Of a stretch of DNA of 64,000 nt, positions 11,934 through 23,512 are shown one piece after another (the first letter of the stretch is position 1; every line of letters starts with the position of its first letter). The notes below the pieces were generated by a model that saw nothing but the letters and a program-made list of their open reading frames with translations, searched no databases and was not told where the DNA came from. The DNA is taken from the NCBI GenBank assembly GCA_024305745.1, contig JAHRBS010000002.1, positions 372,001 to 436,000 on the forward strand, given 5' to 3'. The DNA is from Polyporus tsugae. Taxonomy: Eukaryota; Basidiomycota; Agaricomycetes; Polyporales; Polyporaceae. The position numbers and the translations under genes were made by a program.

Positions 11934-13445
11934 CTATCCAAGCACCTTCCGTACACCCTCCTTTTGCGCGAGGGTGAGCTTCTCGGGGAACACAACCTCC
12001 CACTTGACAATCAAGTCTCCCTTCTGTTTCACCGCGCCCGCTTTCCTTACGGGCATACCTTCTCCCCGAATCACTGTTGTCTGTCCAGGCTTGACGATGT
12101 CGGACGGCGGCGCGACCTGGACCTTCCGCCCGTCAAGGTGCTCCACGACCTGCTTCATGCCGGTGCCGGTGAGGGCGTCGACGAGCGGGATCTTCAGCGT
12201 CGTGACGAGGTCGTTGTTGTCGCGCGTGAACCGCGTATGGGGCTTCTCCTCCACGACAAACACCAGGTCCTGCGCCTCCCCGCTCGGCTGCTCGTTTCCC
12301 GCGCGGGGAAAGCGAATCTTGGTCCCGCTCTTCCACCCAGGGAGTACCTGGATCTCGAGCACCTTGTCCTCCGTCCTCCCATTCAGCAATCGCCGTCCAA
12401 CCTTCAGGTGTTTCGTCGTGCCAGAATAGAGGTCCTCCAGCGAAACTTTGAGCGGCTTTGTGATTTCGCTGGGCTGCGATGGGACCGGGGCCGTCGGACT
12501 TCTGTGGGGGGATGCGCGACCGCTGGGCATGCCTCCCGGCATACCTCCGCTGAAGTACGATCCGGACATGTCGTCGTCCTCGTCGAACATGCTTCCCGCG
12601 CGGGTCGTTCGTGCGCCTCTGGGGAAGCCCCCACCCATACCGCTGAAGCCCATGCCCCCCAGGCCAGACATGCCGAAGATCTGTCTGTGATGATAGCAAC
12701 CGTTAGCACCCGCGCGAGCATCGACGCATTCCGGGAGGAGATAACACTTACTCGAAGATCTTGTTCGGGTCCGTTGGGGAGAAGCCGCTCGGACCACCGA
12801 ACCCTCCTGCACCTCCAGGGCCCGTAGAGTATGTGAAAGTCGACCCTCCAGGGAATCCACTGAAGCCGGAGAAGCCGCTGGGCCCATTTGCACCTTGTGG
12901 AGGCACTCCGCCCTTCAGGCCTTCCTCGCCAAGCTGGTCATAGACTGTCCGTTTATGCTTGTCGCTCAGGACTTCAAAAGCCTCGGAAATCTGTGGTGAA
13001 GAAAATGTGAGCACGAGGCACACGATACGGTTTGGTTCATGATGTTGAGCGTGACCGCCTGCAAAGAAACACCTGGACGAAAAAGTTCGTGCAGGGCTTC
13101 AGGTGGCGACCTGGGTCTTCCCGTTCACGGATCCGCAGCCCCCCCGCCCCCGTCCATCCGTCTCCTTCTAACTCATCCCCGCACGCGATTCTCCTTCCAA
13201 TCTGGATCAGGATGACAATGCACGTACCTCTTTAAACTTTTGACCAGCCTCTTCTGAGCCAGCATTGCGATCGGGGTGCCATTTCAACGCCTGAAACCAT
13301 GCCAATTAGCACCTTCTCTTTCCCGCGTGCGCGCCATATACGGCCGCCGTTGTGGAGTACTCACCATCTTCTTGTACGCCTTTTTGATGTCATCCTCGCT
13401 GGCGTCGCGCGAGACACCAAGGAGCTTGTAGTAGTCGGTACCCAT
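11934..13445 (-). CDS. sis1: Hsp40 co-chaperone, type II DnaJ of Sis1/DNAJB class
   Basis: Stimulates Hsp70 ATPase and delivers unfolded clients. Exons 13365-13445, 13228-13290, 12752-12990 and 11934-12684 join to 1,134 bases, or 377 residues, close to the 350-380 typical of Sis1. The J domain begins [12 protein letters not shown] and contains the essential HPD tripeptide at residues 32-34 in [10 protein letters not shown]. It is followed by a Gly/Phe-rich linker with repeated GFSGF units and a Gly/Met stretch (GMGGGFPRG). Two beta-barrel substrate-binding domains of the DnaJ C-terminal type follow, with no CxxCxGxG zinc repeats, which places it in type II. The C-terminus retains KEGVRKVLG. 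It is divergent from the DUF202 gene across a 394-base intergenic region with a possible heat-shock element. Confidence in family is very high; the orthologue name is inferred. Confidence 0.94.
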
Positions 13446-13839
13446 CGTAGTGTGTCGGGTAGCTCAGACACGGAGTCGTCACAAAGTAGTGAGTGAGAGT
13501 GTTAAGGAGTACAGCAGGCGTTATATTGCTTGCTCGCTGCATTCTCGATCGTGCCCACACATTGGCGGGCACGCCCGACGTTGCCAGAACATTCCTAGAA
13601 CGGCCTCCAGGCCCCAGCCACAATGACGTCGGTACCTATCACTCCGCTTCATTCTCAGCTGTCTCCGCTCTATAGTGCACGTGGCTCTCATGTGTGACAC
13701 GTGATGCTACACTTATGTCATAGTCGTGTGACTGCGTTCCGACGCACGTTTGCGGGCCGGACGTCGCCCTCGTCGTGCAGGTCGTTCTCCCACCCTCCTT
13801 GACCTCTGTCGACCACGACAACCACCCTCCACGACAGCG
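13446..13839. promoter_or_regulatory. divergent promoter region, Hsp40 and DUF202 genes
   Basis: This 394-base segment separates the two start codons and must carry both promoters. It contains a candidate heat-shock element, AGAACATTCCTAGAAC at 13586-13601. Two units (GAA, then TTC two bases later) match the nGAAnnTTCn consensus exactly. The third GAA is displaced by one base. The site is about 140 bases upstream of the Hsp40 start, a sensible position for heat induction. This is pattern matching only. Confidence 0.5.
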
Positions 13840-14712
13840 ATGGCAACCCCCAGGTCTCCGCGGCAGTCCAATGGCAGCGAGGACGATGCCAGACGCAACT
13901 CCCTGATCCGCAGGTCATGGTACGCCATGACTGAAGTCCTCTTCCCCTTTTCCCCTTCTGCACTCGCGTCCCTCCCCAAGAAGACCTTCCAGCCACGCCC
14001 TCGTTACACGCGCGCAGACAATGTCCCCGACGCTCCTCAGGACGAAGACGGCCAGATGCCGACTGTGCGCGACTACCATTCCATCAATCACTTGCCTCCC
14101 CAGGTCCGCATTCCCAAGAAAATCGCAACGCCAATCAAAGTGGAAGGAAAGGTCTGGTTTGCAAACGAACGCAGTACGTCGAGCCCATGGTCCGGAGCGT
14201 TTCCGGTGGTTGTTGAGCTGCTTTCCACTTCCGCAGCGTGGATATCCTACCTCCAGACCGCCGTTCTCATCGGAACGCTCGCTTTCGCGCTATTCAACGC
14301 ATCCAAGGACCAGGTCGTCAGGAATTTCGCATATGCATATGCGATCCTGAGTATCGGCGTCGTGGTGGGCGCATGTATCATTTAAAGGCGTTTCATAATT
14401 GTGCTCATGTCATGGCCCAGGTATATGGTTATGCAGTCTACCAACACCGGATTACCATGATCCGCCGACGGGATCCCGGGCACTTCGGTACGTTCGGCAC
14501 CACCACTCGAACCCTTGAACTTTGTGTCTAACATTTTATTACTACCTTGGAAGACCAAATCACAGGTCCGGTGCTCATTAGCGCATTCTTGTTCTTCGCC
14601 GTCCTTGCGAATTTCATCATACGGGGTGAGTTCGGTAACAGTTGCTATATGCTTCACTTTTAGGTGACTCATGCCGAACTTCTGGCCATTCGTGACAGTT
14701 CGCGAGCTGTAA
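13840..14712 (+). CDS. DUF202 / Vtc1-like vacuolar transporter chaperone protein
   Basis: Exons 13840-14173, 14237-14364, 14421-14487, 14566-14625 and 14699-14712 join to 603 bases, or 200 residues. The C-terminal half matches the DUF202 fold of Vtc1. It has a conserved KVEGKVWFANERTWISYL segment at about residues 100-117, then three hydrophobic helices separated by the conserved YQHRITMIRRRDPGHFGP loop and ending IIRGVREL. In yeast, Vtc1 is a membrane subunit of the vacuolar polyphosphate polymerase complex. This protein has a longer polar N-terminus of about 95 residues, so it may be a relative rather than the direct orthologue. The ATG at 13840 follows a pyrimidine/CA-rich leader. The frame is open further upstream without a better start. 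Intron 1 (63 bases) has no stop and is divisible by three, but keeping it would break the NERTW motif. Confidence 0.85.
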
Positions 14713-17700
14713 GTGCTGGATTCACATTGCCATCTGGCTTAATGACCAATTAATCTCCCATTTTGCAGGCAGAGGAAGGAAATCCCGACAGGCTTACCTT
14801 TTGTTCTCTGATCCTCGCGCGATCTACTTTTGGTTCACAGACCAGTTTAAGTATTCCATAGGTGCAAACATATCGGACCGTTATTCGTCAGCTCGTCAAT
14901 CGCTCTCTCACCCATGTGTTATGTATCATCAAATTGTCTAACAATCTCAGTTCCTTTCGTTCGGTTCGATGCCCTTAACGTGTGCAATGCACATGATACC
15001 AAGCTTCGAGTCCATGATTCGGAACATAGATGATCGTCACGAAGCAAGCCTAGAAGCCCCTCTAACGGCCCTTAAGAAGGCTCTGATGTTAGGAAAGAGG
15101 AATACCTGGTCATAGGGAGTTAGGGTGGTGAGTGTCTATACATCCAGTTCCTCTGTCTATTCATGCCGAAAACAATTTACGGACCGCTAGTACGGCCTTC
15201 CGTGCGCAGCTCAAAATTCAGCCTCCAGGGACAAGAGCGATCGCCCTTCTTTCCGAAACAGCATATACCCGCATTCTTGCGGCGGGCACTGTTCCTGTAT
15301 CAATGTCGATATTGAACACCTGCGTTCAACTTCTAGTCCGTCCGTCCATCCAGCGGTCTGGCATCCCGTAAGCCGTGCACAAATACGGCACAATCACGAG
15401 GACAGCCAGCACACACTCTCTGGGCGCGATCCCCACCATATGGCACCATTGACCGTCTCTGCTGACGTTCCCCAGTTCCAGCAACTTCAAAGCAGCGAAT
15501 TCAAAGCATCGCCGTTCTAGCGTTGGCTCTGCTAGCTTCTGAGCGCCGCAGCTCGGAACAGAGGCCTCGGGCCTCAGGGCCCAGAGTCAATCAGTGCGTT
15601 TACGTTGTCTCCGCTTCGCTTTCTTCCGAGCCTTTCCCTCCCCGGGCTGACTGCTGACCCACCGTTGAAGCGCAGGTCAAGAACGCCGATAAGGCGCAAT
15701 TCAGTTGCAGGGTTTAGCGGCTGAACGGTGCGGGCGTGCCATGGCCTCATGGCTACGAGCGTCCAACGGGGGCTTCTGAACCGCCCGCCGTGCCACATCG
15801 CCTGAGCGGCGGAGACGCGGGAGTGTACAGAGGGTAAACGGTATGCCGTTGTGCATTGCAGCGTCAGCATCGAGGACTCATGATCGGGCCAGTTCCGATT
15901 CGTTTGATTTTACCAGATCTGCCTCGTTGTGGTGCTCTGGCACATGCGTCCGATTCTGTGAAGGCGAAGGTGTGCCGCCGCCGACGACTTTTGACATCAT
16001 GCCGACTCTTGACATCATGCGCGGAATATCGCGCGGTCGTTTCTCGCCTCCGATTTCTAGAATTTTAGAGGGGGAGTTGGGTTTACTGGCCTACCACCGA
16101 ATTGCACAGTATGCCGTCTTTGCTTACAGATGTCCAGTAATGACCGCCGTTATTTTTATAGCCATCGCGCAGCGTGTAGGAAGTCGCCTGCAGTACGTAC
16201 GATACGTGGTGGCAGAGTGGCATGATAACCCCAATACAGTTATCATTGTCATCCACTAGACCGGAGGACGTATGCTGCGGGCCTAATGAACCAGGCGGAA
16301 ATGGAGTGGCTAAAGCAATGCTCCTCGACTCGTATGCATTCCGTGTGCCAAATATTCACGCAATATTGCCTGCGGCGTCCAGAGAGGATGGCCGACTATT
16401 ATAGGTCATTTCTGAGACGACCCTTCAGGCCTGTCCACCTCCCAACTTCTCCCGCGCTCGCCGTCTAGACACCATAGACGACGTTGGCTGTCTCGCATCA
16501 ACGCTTGGAGGAGCATTAAGATATGGCAAGTCCCTTTCCTTCAGTCGCCTGCCGATGATCAAGTGCCCATATTATCGATTTAGATCGGTCACACACATCC
16601 GAACGCGGTGGGGCCCATCCCATTTTCTGTGGCATGGGCGTCGACCGCTGCAGACGGAGTGAATTGTATTGGCTTGCCTGGCGGTTGTTGGCGCGCAGGT
16701 CAAGATCGCACCCCTCGTCATTGTCACTGCATCGCGATCCCGCTTACGTCGCGATGGCATACTGGCGGATCGTTGTTCTGTGTGCGGTAGTGGGACGGTG
16801 GCGAATAGCAGTTCCCCTACCGCGGTTCGCCGTGTGTCCGAGAGTCCCGGTTTCGGGGGTTTCGCAGAAGTTGCGCCGCAAATGGCAATCACAAGGCGCC
16901 AACGACGCCCTCCGGATCGTGCGGCTGAACGAGACAACGAGGCCCTTCCACCGCAAGTGTGTCCTTCACCGGGGCTCGCATCGAGCCGATGGACCCTAAC
17001 TGACGGTGTTTATCTGCATTATGCACCAGCGGCTGCACCTCGCACCCTCTGCTTGGTTTGCCCTGTTCTGCATCTGTCCAACATGAATCCGATGATGTCT
17101 CTTCTGACCGATTTGACAGGTCATATCCGTTGACACGAATATGGGATTGGGTCAATTGTAGCTGGCCGTGCCTTGGTCGTTGCCAGACGCGCCAAGCGCG
17201 CATTCACCACCCGGTTCCTAATCACGCCTGTCGTCATGTCCGTTCCCTTCATTAAGGAGGGTAGCAAACTCGATTGTTCGTGCCTCGTGCTTTTACTGTT
17301 GGCCCCCCGCAAAGTGGGGTTGCTCGGCCAGATGAGGGGGTGATTATAGTATATCCGCTAGATCGAATATTCGACGGTGCAATGTGGGTGTAATGTAATA
17401 TGTAGTCAGTCTCGGAGATGGGGAACGGTGGGGAAACCGGAGTCCTAGGCACTGGAACTTGCGCAATGTCTATGCCTGTCCCGATATCGACTCGTTCGAG
17501 ACTTGAATGACTGTGCCTTATGATTATCGATATCATATGTGTTTGAGCTGAGCTTACGGGCTGGGGCCCGCGATGCAGTTTTGGATGCTTTCATTTGGTC
17601 GGCGGGGAGCTCGGTCAGGTTCGGTACCGAGTGTGCGCAAGTGCTTCGTGCAAAACTTTCTGGGCGCGAGGGAGGTCTCTATCAAACTGGCTTTTCGACG

Positions 17701-20638
17701 CGGGGGCGATGACACATTCCATCCAACATGGTTATCGCTCTCTGGCTCAAGTTTCTGAAGGGATGCTGGCCATCCTTCGCTTTCCTTGTTCCAACCAATA
17801 CCCACAACATCTGTTGTTCTGGCGCTAAGCGTACGCGTACTGTGAATACGACGATTGAATTTTTGTAATGAGACCAGAAGCATTCAGATGGACGCTGCGC
17901 TATGCACGGGATGGGGGGACGCAAGATATCACTGCGATTTGCAAACCGCCTGGCTCGACTTTGCAGGCATGGATGCGCAGCTCAGCCGTGTAAAAGATGC
18001 GCGATGCTTAGGAAGGATTTACCCATTGCTATGCACGTATTTTCCTTGGCGTCCATAGGCTACAGTCTCCGCAGTCTGAAACTGAATTCGGTTTCCGGGC
18101 CCACTTCGTAGCCGTCCATTGACTTCCAAGGGGACTACACACTCCATGGCTTGGACTTTGGGAAGGGTAGGCACCGCAGACGGATTGCTGTAGAATTGGG
18201 GGAAAACGCTCCCACCCGGCCAGCCAGTTGCCGCTTGGGAACGCTTGCGTTGTGAGACGGGGGAGCAAAAAACAGACCAGCTAAGCTGGGCCTCCAAGGC
18301 ACCAACAAGGAGCATCATGCATAAGGCGTGTTAACAGAGATGCCACACGGATTCCGCTACCCCATTTGTATCCCCCAGCTCACTTCCCCTGAAATTCCCC
18401 TGAAACCACCTAAAACTACCATCACTCACCACGATAAGTTGACCCACGGTTACCCACGGTGTAAGAATTTGAATGATATCACGAGACGAGCCGTGTCCAC
18501 CACACGACAACGCCGCCCAAACCCAGCTCGTTTGAGCATGCCGTAACCGTCACAAAGGCCGGGCATCATGGCAGACGGTATGCAGGGCCGAGGGACAAGA
18601 CCGTGGCAAGACTGTGGCAGGAGCGACGTAAATGCACCACGCGGTGTGCGCTGTCGTCGAAAGGTCACCTGGAGCGGAAAGCGGGCTGGGACGGGGCAAG
18701 AATATTAATATTCGAGAGGCATGCGCTCGCGCGAGCGAAGCACAAGGAGTCAAAATCAGCGTGTGTCACAATCCGCGGGCTTCTGATATTCAACTGCGAA
18801 GCGACGTGGTGGCAACAAGTTTACGACAGGTCCCGTAGGCCATTGTGGCGTGAGAAGGGAGCGTCCTGAGGGTCAGATGGATCATGATCACGTCGGATGG
18901 ATGCGTATCGTCATTTGGCGACTCCTGGGTTCCGACATGCACCGGCGCGGGCGCGGGTAGCGTACACATGCATCCGCTTCTCATCCTTGGCGAGCCGGGT
19001 GGGAATGTCCATCTGCCAACTGCACAAACCTACCATCGCGTCAGAAGATGGGAGCAGTCAGTCGCGAGCCCAGTGCACGCGGTCTCCGCGGGCCTGGGAC
19101 AGCTGACCTTCCCAGGTTTCTTGTTCCATGACTATCCTGCGACGCAGGATCACGGGCCCTAGAACAAAGCCAGAAAGGACTCGGCGAAGAGGGGGTCGCG
19201 ATTAGGAAGTACGTCTAAGTATAACTGTAACGAGAGTTGGCGAGTCTATCAGACCGCACTTGGAAGAGGTTCTAGTGGGGAAGAACAAACGAACCCAGGT
19301 CTTCCTGCTCCTGCGGTCCGCCTTGGACGTCGGGTGCCATATGCCTTCCCTGCCCCCCGTGAACGAGGGTCCTCATTGGGCTGGCATTGTTCTCAGAGGC
19401 TCGTCACTGCATTCATCCGGCTGCGTCCGAGCTCTGAAAGACGTGAGAGTCGGCGAGAGCCCCCGGGGGGGGGCGTTCGCCAAATCGGAGAGCAGAGAAA
19501 ACACTGGAAGCTGATCATCCATCAGCCGCTGGCGCGTTCAACAAGAACGTACGACATAACAGAATACCAGAATACAGATATCGGGGGCTGTAGCTGCACG
19601 CAGGTCGGCTGCGTTGGGGGGGGGGGGGGGGGGTGCATGCGTTGTTTGACATACTCATCCTCGTGAGGGGGATGTGAGAGGACACGGAGCCCGAGCCCGA
19701 GCCCGAGCGGGGAGATTCGGAGACGGGGCGACTTACAGAGGCCGCGGTTTCCCCGTGGCGTCGGATGCAGAAGGACAAGAAGTCAGTGGGTGGGTCGAGC
19801 CTGGGCCAACGTCAAGTTGGGATATTGGCGCACTGGATCTATCGATTTACCTGTACCCGTCAGTCAAGCTCATTGTCGCCCAGCGAAACGCGGGGTGGGC
19901 ATTAGCAATGGCGAACCTTCGCATCATGTATGGTGCCAGCACGGTTCGTGTCTCAGCAATTTTACGTGGCTACGATGCCGTGACACGGCACATCGCGCAG
20001 GGGCAGGCGCCGCTTGGGTGCTCGAGTGTCGGCATGCCCAGGACAAGCCCAGGAACACCGATCAGAACACAATAGGCGAGTAACCATCGACGACAGCACT
20101 CACCCTCAGACCGCCGACTACCTTGCGAACAGCGAACACGCCGGAGAAATGAGGTGTCATGCCAGGCAGCCAGGACTGTCCTCGTGCGGGCGGTAGTCAA
20201 GGCATGGAGTCGGAGTCGGGCGTGTAACAGCAGCTTCAGTGAGTGATCAAATTTTACAACATGATAGCGCTTACTACAACTCGAGAGCGTACAATGCCTA
20301 CCGAGTCGGACGCAGGTCCCAGAGCCGGTCCATGTCCGTCAGACTCCTGGACGACGCACGCAAGGTTGATGTTTCAAAGACAACACATCGCACTCTGCGA
20401 CGATCAATGACAAGGGGGGAAACTGGCAGATGACCAGCGTGGTGGTCTCACTGCGGCGATGCGATAGCAAGGGCGACAACAAGGTGCGATCTACGTATGA
20501 CTATGCTCGAGAACGGTGTGCGCTAAAATACAGTGTCTGTGTCTAAAATAGTGCAGGGTGAATACATGCGGAGCGGAACGTCGAAAACGGCGGGATGCGA
20601 TGGGGGGTGTGGAACAGGAGGCACGGACGAAGGACTGG
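14713..20638. other. gene-poor tract of 5.9 kb
   Basis: No open frame here shows protein-like composition, domain motifs or splice-joined continuity. Frames longer than 100 codons (for example 15843-16259 and 16572-16937) look like chance openings. Visible structure is limited to a run of 18 G residues at 19616-19633, a GCCCGA hexamer repeated three times near 19690-19707, and a short tandem repeat of ttgacatcatgc at 15991-16002 and 16009-16020. No transposase, reverse transcriptase or tRNA was recognised. The interval may hold long non-coding RNA or decayed repeats. Confidence 0.45.
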
Positions 20639-21253
20639 CTAGAACTGGGGGTGGAGGCTCGAGGGCACAGGTACGTCCGTAGCCACGATGGCCAATTTTA
20701 CGATGCGCCGGCTGTCGAAGGTGGGATCGGAAGACTCGGACTCGATTCTATGGAGCACACGGAGATGGGTTTCAGAGACGATCATCAAGACACAACGACC
20801 GGGGGGCGCTGGCACTCACTCGACGTTCACGGACTTGTGGCGCTCGAAGAGCGCGAGCCTGGACGACCCGGGGAGGGGCTTCCTGACGTTCCTGATAACG
20901 TAGTATCCCCCAAGCATGCCGTTCTGGAGGACCAGGGGTGGGGGAAGAAGACGCGAACACGAGGTGAGTCGAGCTGTTATGAGGTCACACGGTTATGAAC
21001 TCACTCGGTTGGAGCCGTCTCGTGGGACTTCAACTGCGTTGAGCCAGTCCACGTTCAGGCAGAACCCAGACGACTGGAGCATGGCGAGGACGATCTTTTG
21101 GAGTCCGCCGCGAGTGAGCGGAGAGCCGTTGAACGTGAATTCCAGTCGCTGGGAGAATGTCTCGTCAAGCGCCTGGAGGCAGTCGGATTCAGACTTGGCC
21201 TCGAACACCCTCTTGATGTGCTCGATCGACCACGAGTAGAAGGTGGAGAGCAT
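20639..21253 (-). CDS. small NTF2/SnoaL-like protein (hypothetical)
   Basis: Exons 21005-21253, 20820-20923 and 20639-20747 join to 462 bases, or 153 residues. No single frame covers the gene; the structure comes from joining three frames at GT..AG introns of 81 and 72 bases. The pattern is two N-terminal helices (FYSWSIEHIKRVFE and DCLQALDETFSQ), then a helix (LTRGGLQKIVLAMLQS) and alternating strands (CLNVDWLNAVEVP, GGYYVIRNVRKP, RLALFERHKSVNVE, RRIVKLAIVATDVP). That order of helices then a curved sheet resembles the NTF2/SnoaL fold used by small ligand-binding proteins and isomerases. No signal peptide or catalytic residues can be assigned. The ATG at 21253 is the first in frame. It stands alone in a gene-poor tract. 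Gene reality is well supported; the function is unknown. Confidence 0.8.
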
Positions 21254-23512
21254 GTTCAATGGTGTATGGGGTGGGTAGTGAGAAAGGGCCCGAGAGGCGG
21301 TTTGGGGTTTGGGAGGGACGGGGAGGGTGTGCTGGGGACGATGATTTCATGGGCAGATTTATAGGCAGGCGGGGTGCGGCGGGAACAAATCGTGTCCCGG
21401 GAGCGGACAGGACATACTCTGGATCAGGATCCAGGATGCCGATAACATAACCACGGTTCGCCGTCAACGTTGCCCTAAACGCAACACGCGCCGGGTCTCA
21501 TCCAGCCAACGACACGGGGGGAGGGGCAGATTCTATCGGCAATAACGGCAGCGCTTCTCCGAGCCAACGCGAGGGGGGCCGTTGGGAGCGGTTTGCATCG
21601 CGGACCTGGGATCGTGCAGCAATAGAGCGAGGGAGTGTGACCACGCATCGACGCATCTACTCGCAGCCCCGCGCTTCGAGAGGCAACGTTTCGAAGCGGG
21701 AAGCTTCGCTATCACGGAAGCGGCTCGCGCCAGACTGGCACTGGCATTCGGGATGGAATGGCCCGTCCTGGAGCGGACCTTGATGAATCTCGGAAGCTGG
21801 GCTTCCTCCGATGTCTCCATGAAATTGTCTGGGCTGTATCGCAATCACAAGAACGCGCGTGTCGCTTCTGATCGCCCACGAACCATTGCCACGGCCACGG
21901 AAAGCTTCGTGCTGCCAGCCGCGTCCGCACGGCGCGCGCGTATGCGTTCGACCACGCTCGAGAGCCCCGGGTCGCAAAAGGAACGGCAAATGCCACCAAT
22001 GACGTCCCAGACGGTTGGCAGGCCGCGCTACGCCCCCTCGTGAGGTCAACGCCGCGCGAACGCGAACGATGAGCATCATGAGTCACTGGATAGGTGCACC
22101 CATGCAAGCTTGGTGGATTGAGATCCTTTCCGGGGGCGCGTTGCTTGGAAGATTGGCTCGTGGGTATCCCGATCTCACCTCGCCGATCTTTCAGAGTCCT
22201 TGCTGCGCTCTGAATCGGGGGGAACCATCAGTCATGGCCAAGACATGGCGAAGAATAGGACGATGGTGCTTACATGACCCTTGGGGACGCTACACATGCC
22301 CATATCGCCAAACAGCTGGGCGAGCAGCAGCGACTGGTTTCCGGATTGCGCCTGCAGCCAATGCGACGTGAGTGAGTGCATAATGGCAATCCGTATGCGC
22401 GATACAGCGATCCGCACCCGGGGGGTGGCGGGATGATAGGGTCGAGTGCGAGATCGCCGCTGCCTGGTGTTTCGGTACGCTTAATTTCCGTCAGTAAAAT
22501 TCAAGGTGAAGTGATTCCGCGCCTTGCGCTTGCGACGGGAAAACCTACACCCTAACGCCACGACGGTTATGTTTGACGTTTTGGCTTCGCGAGGGTTGCT
22601 GGGTGCGGCCCTCACCGCTGCTGCGCGCGTCGCATGACGCGCGGGCGGGGGTCCCACATGCGCGGCGGCCTCTTCACGTGCGCCAGGGTGGGTGTGGGAT
22701 CCGCATCGGGAGCCATGCAAAGCGCGTCCACGTCTCGTGTCTCGTGTCAATGTCAACGCCGTTGGCGAGGGCGTGTCAGATAGCGCGTGGGATCTGCGCG
22801 ACGTGTGCTGGTACGCTTACCGACTGCCCCCGGGTCGAATCATCGAGTTGAAAGCCTGTCACCTCGAGCAGCAGTCGCGGGAGGGCTGAGACGCGCGTCG
22901 CATTCCAAGGACAAGTGTCGGCGAGGGGTGAGAGAAGAAGGGTGGAACATGGAAGATGCGGACAGCCGAGCTGACGCCGTCCATGTTCTGCAGCACAGCT
23001 CTTCCCACCGAGCATGCATCGCCGCACAAAGTACCAGTTCGATCAGGGTTTCCGCCCACTGAATTGGATGAAGTCATAGGCCGCGAGCTGATGGCATGGC
23101 CCCGTCTCGACTGGCGCATGCAAAGAAGGACAGGCTTTCTGAGGAAATAGGACCACCAAAACTGAAGTGCAGTCTGACACGACAAGGGTCGGGGCTGGAG
23201 AATGACTCGGAGCATGTCAGCACGAGACCTTGAAGGGTGAGCATGTTTGAAGGCTGGACGGAGGACACTCACCATCCTTCTACGTTAGCAGCCACGCCCA
23301 TTGCGGATCCCTAACTCGGCTCCGCCTCATGGCCGAGAGGAGCGGAGTGGCACGGAAAGCAAGCGGGGACAATGGACACATCGCAGGCCTCGAGCGGCGG
23401 CGCAGATCATGTTGTCAAACCCCACCTGCGGGCTGTGGGGGCTACAGTATACAAAACAGGAATACATCTCCAGGCGTCGTGCGTTCGTTCAGATGCGCGT
23501 ACCCATCCGGAT
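21254..23512. other. gene-free stretch between NTF2-like gene and DBP5
   Basis: The left edge must include the promoter of the NTF2-like gene and the right edge the 3' UTR of DBP5. Several frames of 100-150 codons occur on both strands between 21533 and 23300 but are Arg/Ser/Ala-rich, overlap one another and show no motif. I found nothing else I can name. Confidence 0.45.

Noticed and set aside
15843..16259. Plus-strand frame of 138 codons
   Set aside because: No recognisable fold pattern and a rival frame inside it. Treated as chance.
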